Of a DNA stretch of 64,000 nt, positions 8,863 to 16,692 are shown in pieces. The notes beneath the pieces were generated by a model, which was not told where the DNA came from, did no database searches, and saw only the letters and a program-made list of their open reading frames with translations. Numbering within the stretch: the stretch's first letter is position 1; every line of letters starts with the position of its first letter. The position numbers and the translations under genes were made by a program. This stretch comes from CAWHJN01 sp963829705. GTDB taxonomy: Bacteria > Bacteroidota > Rhodothermia > Rhodothermales > BA12. The stretch spans positions 930,001-994,000 of the forward strand of contig CAWHJN010000001.1 in the NCBI GenBank assembly GCA_963829705.1, given 5' to 3'.

Positions 8863-8895
8863 ACGCGCAAACTACGCGCCTCAGCGCTCTGCATG

Positions 8896-10482
8896 CTACG
8901 CCTCGACGCCGAGCGCGCGGGCGCGTGCCAGCAGGTCGGCGCTGCCCGAGCGGAGGGCGCCGAGCGGCGGCAGCGCCTCGCGCCGCATCAGCTCGTGGAG
9001 CGCCGCCATCTCGGTATCGCGCCCGGTGCCGCAGGCGGCGTAGACGTGCCCCTCGCGCACGTAATACGCGATGAAAGGCCCGTCCGCCGGGTTGCCGTCG
9101 AAGATGATTTCATCCCAGCCCCCCGCGTGGCCGACGTAGCGGAGGTTGAGGTCGAAGTGCGCCGTCCAGAAAAACGGGACACCGCGGTAGGGCGCGTCCT
9201 GCCCGAGGGCGTTGCGCGCGGCCACACGGCCGAGTTGCGCGGCCACCCGCCAGTGCTCGATGCGGACGCGCTCGCCCGTCATCCACAGTGGAAACGCGGC
9301 GATGTCGCCCGCGGCGTAGACGCCCGGCGCGGCGCGCAACCTTTCGTCCACCACGATGCCGCCATCGTCCTGGCGCTGCACGCCCTCGATGAACTCCGTA
9401 GCGGGCGTGACGCCCAGTCCCACCACGACGGCGTCGGCGTCGATGATTTCGCCTGTCGAGAGGCGCACGCCCTGCACGCGCCCGTCGCCCTGGAGGGCCT
9501 CGACGGTGGCCTCGCCCACGAAGCGTACCCCGTGCGACTGGTGCAGGCCCAGCACACGCCGCCCGACGTCTTGGCCCAGCGTGCGCGCGAACGGCACCGC
9601 GTCGCGCGACACGACTGTCACGCTCAGCCCGCGCTGCCGCAACGAGGCGGCGGCCTCCATCCCGATAAAGCCCGAGCCGACAACGACGACGTTGCGGCGG
9701 CCGTCGAGGTAAGCGCGGATGGCGTCGGCGTCGGGCGTGTCGCGCAGGGTGAAGACGCCGTCGAGGGTGCTTCCTGGCACGTCGAGTTGGCGTGGCGTGG
9801 CTCCCGTGGCGAGGATGACAGCGTCGGCCTCGAAGGGCGAGCCGTCGTCGAAGTAGAGCGTGCGCGAGTCGGCGTCGAAGCGGGCGACGGCGCGGTTGAG
9901 CCAGAGGGCGATGCGGTGCTCCTGGAAAAACGGCGCGTGGCGCAGCGGCAGCCAGTCTTTCTCGTCCGCGCTCTGGAGGTAGGATTTACTGAGCATCGTC
10001 CGGTCCTGCGGCTCGTGGGCAGCGGCCCCGAAGAGGAAGATCCGCCCTTCGAAGCCCTGCACCCGCAGTTCCTGCGCCGCGTGCAGCCCAGCCGCGCCCG
10101 CACCCACGATGGCGACGGTGCGGGTGTCCTCCTCGTGATGCGCCGTCGTCATGGGCGGCATCGGGTGGGAGATTTCTTCGTCGGGCAGCGTGATGACGAG
10201 TTCACCGCCGTCCTGCCGGACGGGAAACGCGGCCAGGTCGTCACGCCCCGGCGGTTCGAGTTGGCGGCCCGTGGTGAGGTGGAAGCAAGCGTGGTGCCAC
10301 GGGCACACGAGGCGGTCGCCCACGAGCGCGCCGTCCACGAGAGGGGCACCGTAGTGCGAGCACGTCGGCTCGACGGCGTAGTAGGTGTCGCCCACGCGCG
10401 CCACGAGCACCTCGCGCCCTGCAATCTCGGCAGTCTTCATGGTGCCGGGTTCGAGCGTGAGGGCGAGGCGATGGTCGGGCAT
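8896..10482 (-). CDS. Rieske domain-FAD/NAD(P)-dependent oxidoreductase (AIF-like)
   Basis: A 528-aa fusion. Residues about 1-105 form a Rieske [2Fe-2S] domain with ligands CSH (Cys41 and His43) and CPWHHACF (Cys60 and His63). From about residue 125 a pyridine nucleotide-disulfide oxidoreductase fold follows, with FAD motif VGAGAAGLHAAQEL, NAD(P) motif VVVVGSGFIGMEAA and the C-terminal GDIAAFPL FAD motif. This order is typical of ferredoxin/rubredoxin-reductase-like AIFM3-type proteins, which transfer electrons between NAD(P)H and an iron-sulfur partner. The partner is unknown. The start MPDHRLALTLEPG at 10482 was preferred to an upstream codon at 10566 because the extra 28 residues are not family-like. 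It ends 33 bases from the divergent CDF gene's start. Confidence 0.87.
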   Translation of the reverse strand: MPDHRLALTLEPGTMKTAEIAGREVLVARVGDTYYAVEPTCSHYGAPLVDGALVGDRLVCPWHHACFHLTTGRQLEPPGRDDLAAFPVRQDGGELVITLPDEEISHPMPPMTTAHHEEDTRTVAIVGAGAAGLHAAQELRVQGFEGRIFLFGAAAHEPQDRTMLSKSYLQSADEKDWLPLRHAPFFQEHRIALWLNRAVARFDADSRTLYFDDGSPFEADAVILATGATPRQLDVPGSTLDGVFTLRDTPDADAIRAYLDGRRNVVVVGSGFIGMEAAASLRQRGLSVTVVSRDAVPFARTLGQDVGRRVLGLHQSHGVRFVGEATVEALQGDGRVQGVRLSTGEIIDADAVVVGLGVTPATEFIEGVQRQDDGGIVVDERLRAAPGVYAAGDIAAFPLWMTGERVRIEHWRVAAQLGRVAARNALGQDAPYRGVPFFWTAHFDLNLRYVGHAGGWDEIIFDGNPADGPFIAYYVREGHVYAACGTGRDTEMAALHELMRREALPPLGALRSGSADLLARARALGVEA

Positions 10483-10690
10483 GGTCAGCGGGTTTTTCGC
10501 GCTAACGGACGCGGGAGAATGCCGGTGCCCTACCTTTCGGGCGCCGGGGTAACGTCTGGGCCACATTGCGTTCTGGTGCTGCCGTTGGCGCGCGCCTACC
10601 CAAGGCGCACCGTGTTTCCACAGGGCGCAGCGCGCTGCGTCCCTACCACCGATCTTCGATTTCCGCGCGGGGCATTCGGCGTTGCGCCCC

Positions 10691-10746
10691 TACTTCCGAA
10701 AGCGAAGCTTCCCGAAGGAAATCCGACCTCCGAAATCCGACCTTCC
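10691..10746 (+). repeat. Degenerate heptad leader with a repeated 14-mer
   Basis: Eight 7-base units lead to the start at 10752. The clearest part is a 14-mer in two near copies, AAATCCGACCTCCG then AAATCCGACCTTCC, giving 7-bp periodicity. The surrounding 10483-10690 contains GC-rich sequence with no gene I can support. Confidence 0.6.
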
Positions 10747-10751
10747 CCAAG

Positions 10752-11141
10752 ATGGATCTGCACCGCATCGTACGCCGCGTTTCCGACGCGCTCGGGCCTG
10801 CCGCCACGGCGGAACAGGTCGAGCGCGTTGCCGCCGTCGTATTCGAGGAAGCGCACCCGTCCGCGCCCGCTCTGCCCTCGGACACGCTGCTCCTCGTCGC
10901 TGCCGGACCGGCTTCGTCCGGCCTGCTCGCCGACCTGCTCGGGGTGCTGGCGGCGCGTGATCTTTCACCGCTGGAGGTCGTGCAGCGTGCGGGCAGCGGG
11001 GGCGCGATGGTGTGCGTCGAAGTCGCCGCCGCAGGCAATGCGGCAGAGGTGGAAGCCGGGTTGAAGGAGGTGGCGACACGCCACGCCGCCACGCTGGCCC
11101 TCTACCACGGCGCGGTCGCCGCCGCCCTTCTCGACGCCTGA
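10752..11141 (+). CDS. Hypothetical protein, possible ACT-like fold
   Basis: A 129-aa cytosolic protein I do not recognise. It begins MDLHRIVRRVSDALG and has an alpha/beta pattern with a central stretch LLLVAAGPASSGLLADLLGVLAARDLSP followed by GGAMVCVEV, loosely reminiscent of an ACT-type regulatory fold (a sensing loop followed by a strand). This is only a pattern impression. It opens a tightly packed run: the next gene starts two bases after its stop, followed by the dipeptide epimerase and a YigZ protein, so the four are likely one operon. It is alanine-rich with strong GC bias typical of the core genome. Confidence 0.6.
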   Translation: MDLHRIVRRVSDALGPAATAEQVERVAAVVFEEAHPSAPALPSDTLLLVAAGPASSGLLADLLGVLAARDLSPLEVVQRAGSGGAMVCVEVAAAGNAAEVEAGLKEVATRHAATLALYHGAVAAALLDA

Positions 11142-11143
11142 CG

Positions 11144-12187
11144 ATGCGCGCCACGCACCTCACCGCCGCCCACCTCGCGCGCCTGCTGGCAGCCGGTCCG
11201 CCCGTCGTCCGCTGGATGGGGCTGTCGCTGCCGATGGCGCAGGCCGCCTCGCGCCACGCGCCGACGCTGCGCGCCCGTGCCTACGACCGTGTGCGCCGCC
11301 ACGGCTCGCTGCTGCCCGCCGCCGTCGCCGACACTGCGCAGGCATTCGGCCTCGCCGCGCCTGCCACGCGCCTCGCGCTGCCGCCGCTGGCGACGTTTGC
11401 CGGAGGCCACGACGCCGACAGCCTCGTCCAACTCGCTCGTTTGCTCGATGCTGCCGCCACCGACACGGGCCTCGACCGGCTCGACGGGTTTTCGACCTCT
11501 CCCCTCGCCTCGCCCACCGACCGCGCCGCGCTCGCCGCGCTGCCGCTCGTGCTGGATCAGACTACGCATCTGCACGCCGCGCTCGCCTGCGATGCCGAAC
11601 AGCCGCCGTCGTACCACGCGGCGCTTTCGAGCGCCTTCGACGCCGCGCACGCCACGCGCCTCGCCTTCACCGGCAATGCCCGCACCGCACCGCCCGACGG
11701 CGACGCGCGGGTGGATGTGTGGCTGTCGTGTACAGACGCCCTCGCCCGCGTGCCGGCCACCGATCCCGCCTCGTTCGCCCGCGCCGTCGAAACGCTGATG
11801 GCGGGCTTGGGGCGCGTGGGCGCGTTGCTGGCCGAGCGCGGGGCCCGCGAACTGAGCCGCCGCGCCGGTCTGCCGGTGCAGCCGGGGACGGTCGTGCTCG
11901 ACGCCGAGGTGCCCGCTGGCTGGAATCCCGCAGGCTGGGGCGCGCTCGCCACGTTGCGCCTCGTGGACGGTGCCGCCGCCCGAGGGGCACGCCGCGCCGA
12001 TGCCCGCAGCCACCTCACGCTGCGCGCCGCGCCCGGCACCGCACTCCCGCTCGAAATCGCGCTCGTCGCCGACGGCACGTACGTCCTGCCCTCTTTGCCG
12101 CCCACCACGCTGCCCGCCGACCTCGGCGCGGTCTGCGCCGCGACGGGCCACACCGTCACCCTCCGCTTCGCGCCGCCGCGCGCCTGA
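11144..12187 (+). CDS. Hypothetical protein in the epimerase operon
   Basis: A 347-aa protein with no motif I can name. It is extremely alanine/arginine/leucine-rich, mostly predicted helical in the first 200 residues, with a more beta-like C-terminal third (VVLDAEVPAGWNPAGWGALATLR, then LPLEIALVADGTYVLPSL). No signal peptide or transmembrane segments are evident. It starts two bases after the preceding gene's stop and ends 11 bases before the dipeptide epimerase start, so an operonic link is likely. A role with peptidoglycan-peptide recycling would only be an inference from the epimerase neighbour. Confidence 0.6.
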   Translation: MRATHLTAAHLARLLAAGPPVVRWMGLSLPMAQAASRHAPTLRARAYDRVRRHGSLLPAAVADTAQAFGLAAPATRLALPPLATFAGGHDADSLVQLARLLDAAATDTGLDRLDGFSTSPLASPTDRAALAALPLVLDQTTHLHAALACDAEQPPSYHAALSSAFDAAHATRLAFTGNARTAPPDGDARVDVWLSCTDALARVPATDPASFARAVETLMAGLGRVGALLAERGARELSRRAGLPVQPGTVVLDAEVPAGWNPAGWGALATLRLVDGAAARGARRADARSHLTLRAAPGTALPLEIALVADGTYVLPSLPPTTLPADLGAVCAATGHTVTLRFAPPRA

Positions 12188-12198
12188 CGCTTTTCGCC

Positions 12199-13233
12199 AT
12201 GCACTACGCTTTCGGCCTGTACACGCACCACCTGCGAACCCCTTTCCGCATTGCCCACGGCGCGGAATCGACGCGCGAGAGCGTGTTCGTGCGCGTCGGC
12301 GACGGCGTCGGCGAGGGGGCGCGGGTGCCCTACTACCCCTACTCGGGCGACGACCTGCTGCGCTACCTCGGCGGCATCGACGCCGGTAGCCTCGGCGGCT
12401 CTCCGTTCTCGCTGCAAAACGCGCTCGACGCCCTGCCTGCGGGCACGCCACCTGCCCGCGCCGCACTCGACATCGCCCTGCACGACCACTGGGGCAAAAC
12501 CCTCGGCCTGCCCTTGTGGAAGCTGTGGGGCCTCGATCCGGGCCGCATCGCCACGTCGTCGTTCACGCTGTCGATTCCCGAGAGCGACGCCGATCTCGAC
12601 CGCGCCGTCGAGGCCGTGGCGCACCTGCCCGTGCTCAAACTCAAAGTGGGGACGGGCGACGTGGCGCGCGACGTCGACATCGTCCGGCGCGTGCGGGCGC
12701 GCACGGAGGCACGGCTCGGCGTCGATGCCAACAGCGCGTGGTCGGTCGACGAAGCCGTGCGCGGCACGCAGGAACTGGCCGAGATCGGGGTGATGTACGT
12801 CGAGCAGCCTCTCCACCGCGAAAATCTCGACGACTGGCACCGGCTGCGCGAGAAGCTGCCCGACGGCCTGCCGCCGCTCATCGCCGACGAGAGCGTGCAG
12901 TCCGAAAGGGACATCCTGCGCCTCCACGGCGGCGCGGACGGCATCAACATCAAGCTCACCAAATCCGGCGGGCTGCACGGCGCGCAAAAGTGGATCGCGC
13001 TGGCGCGGGCGCTGGAGATGACCGTCATGATCGGCTGCATGGTCGAGAGCGGCGTGGCCGTGACGGCGGCGGCCCACCTCGCCCCGCTGTGCGACTTCGT
13101 CGACCTCGACGCGCCGCTGCTCATGCGCGATTCCGTCACCGACGGCGGCATCGTCTGGGAAAACGGACGCATCACCCTGCCCGACGCCCCCGGTCTCGGC
13201 GTGACGCTCCACGACGGCGTGCTCGCGTCGTGA
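12199..13233 (+). CDS. Dipeptide epimerase (L-Ala-D/L-Glu epimerase type), enolase superfamily
   Basis: A 344-aa enzyme of the muconate-lactonizing subgroup of the enolase superfamily. The second lysine of the KxK catalytic pair lies in LKLKVGTGD. Metal ligands are in GVDANSAW (Asp), YVEQPL (Glu) and IADESV (Asp), and the opposing catalytic Lys is in INIKLTKSGG. The C-terminal SGVAVTAAAHLA block is typical of L-Ala-D/L-Glu epimerases that recycle murein peptides, though other dipeptides are possible. It acts in the cytosol. The start at 12199 (MHYAFGLYTHHL) gives the normal capping-domain N-terminus. Its stop overlaps the GTG start of the YigZ gene by four bases (GTGA). Confidence 0.87.
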   Translation: MHYAFGLYTHHLRTPFRIAHGAESTRESVFVRVGDGVGEGARVPYYPYSGDDLLRYLGGIDAGSLGGSPFSLQNALDALPAGTPPARAALDIALHDHWGKTLGLPLWKLWGLDPGRIATSSFTLSIPESDADLDRAVEAVAHLPVLKLKVGTGDVARDVDIVRRVRARTEARLGVDANSAWSVDEAVRGTQELAEIGVMYVEQPLHRENLDDWHRLREKLPDGLPPLIADESVQSERDILRLHGGADGINIKLTKSGGLHGAQKWIALARALEMTVMIGCMVESGVAVTAAAHLAPLCDFVDLDAPLLMRDSVTDGGIVWENGRITLPDAPGLGVTLHDGVLAS

Positions 13234-13835
13234 ACGGCGACACGTACGCCACCGTCGCCCGCGCTGCTGAGATCGAGACGAAGGTGTTCGGGTCGCGCTT
13301 TATCGGGCGGGCGTGGCCCGTCGAGAGCGAAGACGCCGTCGCCGAGATCCTCGCCGAGCGGCGGCGCGCCGAGTACACCGCCACGCACCATTGCAGCGCC
13401 TACCGGCTGGGGCCCGACGCCGACGTGTACCGCGCCCACGATGATGGCGAGCCGTCCAGCACGGCGGGGCCGCCCATCCTCCGGCAGATCGAAGCGCGCG
13501 AGTTGACCGACACGCTCGTCGTCGTGACACGCTACTACGGCGGCACCAAGCTGGGCACCGGCGGGCTGATCCGCGCCTACGGCGAGGCCGCTGCGCTCGC
13601 CCTCGACGCCGCGGGTCTCCGGGAGATCGTGCGGCGCACCTCCTTCACGCTCGCTTTCGACTACGCCGATACCTCGCCCGCCCTCCACACGCTCGCGCAA
13701 TTCGACGCCGAGACGCGCGCCACGCGCTACACCGACACGACCGAGATGGACGTAGCCGTGCGCCGCTCACAGGCCGAAGCGTTCGCGTCTGCCTTCACCG
13801 ACGCTCTCGGCGGGCGCGGGACGCTCATTCGGTAG
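13230..13835 (+). CDS. YigZ/IMPACT family protein
   Basis: A 201-aa protein of the UPF0029/IMPACT family. The hallmark block YTATHHCSAYRLG, then DDGEPSSTAGPPIL and VVVTRYYGGTKLGTGGL, covers residues about 50-120, followed by the C-terminal DUF1949-like domain. Family members bind nucleic acids or translation factors; the bacterial role is unsettled. The GTG start at 13230 overlaps the epimerase stop. Its last 13 codons (TDALGGRGTLIR) and the bases after the stop are found again, diverged, at about 15155-15246, flanking the neighbouring accessory island. Confidence 0.87.
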   Translation: MNGDTYATVARAAEIETKVFGSRFIGRAWPVESEDAVAEILAERRRAEYTATHHCSAYRLGPDADVYRAHDDGEPSSTAGPPILRQIEARELTDTLVVVTRYYGGTKLGTGGLIRAYGEAAALALDAAGLREIVRRTSFTLAFDYADTSPALHTLAQFDAETRATRYTDTTEMDVAVRRSQAEAFASAFTDALGGRGTLIR

Positions 13836-13872
13836 CCGGAGGTGCGAACACTGTGCGGAGCGCCCGCAGCGG
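13790..13872. repeat. Left imperfect direct repeat flanking accessory island 1
   Basis: This stretch covers the 3' end of yigZ and, past its stop, a sequence whose complement reads as a degenerate copy of the esterase 3' end (codons for F-R-T-V-F-A-P-P-A-T-E-stop). The counterpart is at 15155-15246, where the esterase end is intact and the yigZ tail is the relic. The two share long blocks such as CTCGGCGGGCGCGG and GTGCGGA. By eye they are roughly three-quarters identical. Confidence 0.7.
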
Positions 13873-13879
13873 GCCTGTC

Positions 13880-13945
13880 AAGGCAAGGCAGTAGTGCGTT
13901 CCGGCACCGTGCAGCCCTGGGTTACACTACCGGTCGGCGGGCTGC
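13880..13945 (-). repeat. attC-like half-site at the 3' end of arr
   Basis: Read on the minus strand just after the arr stop, the sequence GTGTAACCCAGGGCTGCACG continues to GGTGCCGGAACGCAC. The AAC - GGCTGCA - AACG spacing is like the R''-L'' arm of integron attC sites, and it resembles two other sites here (30370-30492 and 28010-28112). A short inverted pair GTAGTG...CACTAC encloses it. The second half is not convincing, so this is a candidate only. Confidence 0.35.
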
Positions 13946-13947
13946 GT

Positions 13948-14364
13948 TCAGTCTTCGATTGCCTCGACGCCAAGTCGCCTCATCCGGGCGACCATTTCCC
14001 GCATCTCCTGGAGCTTCTCGGGCGAATGCCCTTCCCACGTTTCGACCTCGCTCGTAACCCGGAGCGGGTCCCGAGTCCGGTACGACTTGGTTGGATTTCC
14101 GGCGTATTTGGTGTTGGTCACGTTGGGGTCGTCCTCAAACGGTCCGGTTGGCTCCACCACGTAAATCCGTTCTCGACGGTCGCCGAGGGCCAGTTCGGCT
14201 CCCCAAATAGCCGCGTCCAAGGTGGCCGTCAAGTAGACGTAGGCGGCCTCCCTCCCACTCCCGAAGTTGGAGTTGTAGCCGGGCACGATCAGGTCGCCCG
14301 GCTTGAGGTCGGCCTTCGTGCCATGATAGAAAGGCGGCGATGCGAGGTCGTCGTTGGCTGTCAT
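13948..14364 (-). CDS. arr: Rifampin ADP-ribosyltransferase (Arr family)
   Basis: A 138-aa enzyme of the Arr family, which transfers ADP-ribose from NAD+ to the ansa chain of rifamycins and inactivates them in the cytosol. Nearly the whole protein matches the family pattern: FYHGTKADLKPGDLI at the N-terminus, AYVYLTATLDAAIWGAELA centrally, IYVVEPTGPFEDDPNVT, then NPTKSYRTRDPLRV and WEGHSPE. Length is typical. The ATG at 14364 has a good AGGAG ribosome site seven bases upstream; a TTG at 14379 is a poorer option. Arr genes are well-known integron cassette genes, and this copy lies in a small island flanked by direct repeats with all genes on one strand. Its base composition is less GC-extreme than its neighbours, consistent with transfer. 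Confidence 0.92.
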   Translation of the reverse strand: MTANDDLASPPFYHGTKADLKPGDLIVPGYNSNFGSGREAAYVYLTATLDAAIWGAELALGDRRERIYVVEPTGPFEDDPNVTNTKYAGNPTKSYRTRDPLRVTSEVETWEGHSPEKLQEMREMVARMRRLGVEAIED

Positions 14365-14400
14365 CGGATCACTCCTCAAGGCTGTCAGGCGGTGTAACGG

Positions 14401-14908
14401 TTAAGCGCTGCTGCGACGGGCAGGCGGGCAGGTGAACGAGGCAAAGTAGACGCTGCACACCGGACAGGCAACGCGGACGCGCCCGGCGCCGGACAGCCGT
14501 GCCGGGTTCTTCTGCGCCCCGACTACGGAGAGCGAGGGATGGGTACACGAGTCCGGCGTAGTCACAAACGCCGAGTCTCCTTCGACCCGAACCGAGGAGG
14601 ACCTGAGTGGGCGCGTCTCAAAGGGCGGGGGCATGACCCGCACGATCTCTGCCCGCAATGGATTGAGCGAGCGAACCCGGACCGAGAGCGTGTCGCCGAC
14701 CTGTCGGCCTTCTCTGGCGACGTGGGGCGTCGGTTACGTTGAGGTAGCGTTGGTACCTGAACTCGAACGAGTAGGCGACTGAGGCCACGGGCCCGCTACG
14801 GGCGGGGCGCAACTCGACGGCTTCGACCCGGGCCTGCACGACGCCGAGGTCGCCCGTGCATCCGGCTAGCAGGACAGCTAAGGGAAGCCAGCGTAGCGAA
14901 CAGAGCAC
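14401..14908 (-). pseudogene. Small lipoprotein gene, frameshifted
   Basis: The first reading (from GTG 14908) begins MLCSLRWLPLAVLLAGC, a signal peptide with lipobox, and continues to about FEFRYQRYLNVTDA. After that the sensible protein is one frame over: AREGRQVGDTLSVRVRSLNP and on to FASFTCPPARRSSA, ending at 14401. One extra base in the run of four C (14724-14727, complement) would explain the break; removing it joins the halves as NVTDAHVAREGRQVG. The joined product would be about 168 aa with a CPVC pair near the end. I do not recognise the family. It lies 36 bases upstream of arr on the same strand. Either a sequencing indel or true decay is possible. Confidence 0.6.
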
Positions 14909-14945
14909 AGCGCTAGAACCGGTGATTACGAGGATTCGGCGGCGT

Positions 14946-15075
14946 GTTATGCGAATCTATGTCCGGATAACACGCGGCACGATACATCCTGAAGCCCGGT
15001 GACACAAGGGCTAAACGCCTCTCGGTGCGACGCGAAACAGCATTCTGAGCCGCGTAGCGATCGTTCCACAACAGG
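14946..15075. repeat. Structured dispersed repeat, copy 1
   Basis: About 130 bases that align with 31013-31140. The best-conserved core is TAAACGCCTCTCGGTGCG followed by CGCGAAACAG; the left arm begins GTTATGCG and contains ATAACACG, giving a local inverted repeat CGTGTTAT...ATAACACG. Both copies lie immediately upstream (minus-strand sense) of an accessory gene set. No protein-coding content is supported. Confidence 0.7.
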
Positions 15076-15154
15076 GGTTATCGCGAGCAGCGTTGCAAAA
15101 GAGCGCTGCCTCTACCCCACAGAGGCATCCGCCCAGATTTCAGCATCGTCGCCA

Positions 15155-15246
15155 TCTCCACCGATGCGCTCGGCGGGCGCGGAACGCGCATTCATTCGGT
15201 CGCCGGGCGCGCGAACACCGTGCGGAAGGCTTGTAGCGCAGCGGGA
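15155..15246. repeat. Right imperfect direct repeat flanking accessory island 1
   Basis: Counterpart of 13790-13872. On the plus strand it contains a relic of the yigZ 3' end (S-T-D-A-L-G-G-R-G-T-R-I-H) which then runs into the true 3' end of the esterase gene on the minus strand. The arrangement implies that yigZ and the esterase were once adjacent and convergent, and that the island went in between with duplication of the junction. Confidence 0.7.
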
Positions 15247-16055
15247 TGGTAGATCGTCAGGTGCGTTTCGTCCGGCAGGTGGATAGCGTGCAGCGTCAGC
15301 CCGTTCAGGTCGGCGGCGCGCAGGATCGCGGCGAGGCGTGCCGTCGCCTCGGCAATGTCGGGCTGGCTGCTCGTGGCGAGGAACAGCGTTTTCCCCGCGG
15401 CGGGCGCGCGTTCGAGCAGCGACACGGCCTCCTCCACGAGTTTCTCGTCGTTCCACCACAGGCTCGGGTCGATGGCGACGTACGTGCCGAAGAGATCCGG
15501 TTCGACGAGCAGGGTTTCGACGACGAACAGCCCCGCCAGCGACTCGCCCACGATGGCCGTCTCGCCCGTCGTCCGGTACGCTCTGTCGATCGTCGGCATC
15601 AACTCGTCGCGGATAAAAGCGCGGAACGCTTCCGAGCCGCCCACACGCGGCGCGATCTCGCGGTCGGAGGCCACGTCCGTGGGGCCGGTGAGGTCGCGGC
15701 GGCGCTCGGTGTTCTCGATGCCGACGAGCAGAAACGGGCGCATCCCGTAGTTGAGCGACAGAATCTGGACGAGGCCCGCCACGTGCAGAAAATCCTCGTA
15801 GATCCCGCCGTCGGGCATGTAGAGCACGGGCAGGCGGAGGCTGTCGCTCTCGGCATAGCCCGCAGGCGCGTACACGTTGACACGCCGCGTCTCGCCCAGC
15901 ACCGCCGATTCCAGCGTGAACGTCTCGCCGATGACGAGCGGCGTTTTCTGGATTTCGCCCTCCACTGGTGCACCGTTCTGCGCGCGGATGGCGGGCGCGA
16001 GCGCGAGCATCATCACGATGCAAACGCGCGTCAGGCGAAGGGAAGAATGCGTCAT
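15192..16055 (-). CDS. Exported esterase (IroE/Fes-like alpha/beta hydrolase)
   Basis: A 287-aa protein with an N-terminal signal peptide (MTHSSLRLTRVCIVMMLALA, cleavage near AIRA-QN) and an esterase domain of the putative-esterase family (PF00756-like). The strand RRVNVYAPAGYAESDSLRLPVLYMPDGG is characteristic, and the nucleophile elbow is GESLAG (Ser about residue 178). A His near the end (DETHLTIYH) completes the triad. Relatives include siderophore esterases and S-formylglutathione-hydrolase-like enzymes; the substrate is not known. Its last codons overlap the right direct repeat of island 1. It lies 12 bases downstream of the channel gene, on the same strand. Confidence 0.83.
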   Translation of the reverse strand: MTHSSLRLTRVCIVMMLALAPAIRAQNGAPVEGEIQKTPLVIGETFTLESAVLGETRRVNVYAPAGYAESDSLRLPVLYMPDGGIYEDFLHVAGLVQILSLNYGMRPFLLVGIENTERRRDLTGPTDVASDREIAPRVGGSEAFRAFIRDELMPTIDRAYRTTGETAIVGESLAGLFVVETLLVEPDLFGTYVAIDPSLWWNDEKLVEEAVSLLERAPAAGKTLFLATSSQPDIAEATARLAAILRAADLNGLTLHAIHLPDETHLTIYHPAALQAFRTVFARPATE

Positions 16056-16067
16056 AGAAGGAGAAGA

Positions 16068-16658
16068 CTATTCGGCGCGGTCGTCCCGCAGCGCCCGCGC
16101 GATTCGAGGGTCGGGGACGAGCCACAGCAGCGCGACTGCCGCGTACAACACCCCGGCGATCCAGGGTTTCCACAGCGCGAGAGGGATGGCGGCGACGTAC
16201 AGAACAGGCGAGATCTTGCCTTTGATGTCCCCCTTGAGAGCAACCGCCAGCGCGGAGTCGCGCCCCTGCCCCGCCAAGATGGTGCTCTGCAACACCCAGT
16301 AGGCGACGGCGGCCAGCAGCATCACCACGCCGTACAGAGCGGTCGGGAGCGGGCCGAAGCTGTTTTCGCCCATCCATCCCGTCACGAACGGGACAAGCGA
16401 CAGCCAGAACAGGAGGTGCAGGTTCGCCCACAGGACGGCCCCACGCACGCGCTCGGTGGCGCGGAGCAGGTGATGGTGGTTGTTCCAGTAGATGCCGACG
16501 TAAACGAAACTCAGCACGTAGCTCAGAAACACGGGCAGCAGCGGGCGCAGCGAGGCCGCGTCCGTCCCGTGTGGCACCTTCATCTCCAGCACCATGATGG
16601 TGATGATGATGGCGAGCACGCCGTCGCTGAACGCTTCGATTCGCCCCGTTCCGCGCAT
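16068..16658 (-). CDS. TMEM175-family potassium channel (DUF1211)
   Basis: A 196-aa integral membrane protein with about six hydrophobic segments. The N-terminus RIEAFSDGVLAIIITIMVLEM carries the R-x-x-x-F-S-D signature of the TMEM175 family, whose first helix lines a potassium-selective pore. VYVGIYWNNHHHLL is the other conserved block. Bacterial members are single-repeat proteins forming tetramers, and the length fits. It probably conducts K+ across the inner membrane. It is followed closely by the esterase gene and preceded by the RNase HI gene on the same strand. Confidence 0.87.
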   Translation of the reverse strand: MRGTGRIEAFSDGVLAIIITIMVLEMKVPHGTDAASLRPLLPVFLSYVLSFVYVGIYWNNHHHLLRATERVRGAVLWANLHLLFWLSLVPFVTGWMGENSFGPLPTALYGVVMLLAAVAYWVLQSTILAGQGRDSALAVALKGDIKGKISPVLYVAAIPLALWKPWIAGVLYAAVALLWLVPDPRIARALRDDRAE

Positions 16659-16692
16659 TTATTCGTCTGTGCAAAAAGAATGTCGCACCGGG

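Noticed and set aside
7966..11064. A 1032-aa open frame on the plus strand
   Set aside because: It is antisense to the CDF transporter and Rieske-FAD genes, is Arg/His/Gly-rich with no motifs, and exists because of high GC.
14909..15190. A tRNA or attachment-site tRNA gene near island 1
   Set aside because: The hairpins do not form a cloverleaf and no T-loop GTTCRA pattern fits.
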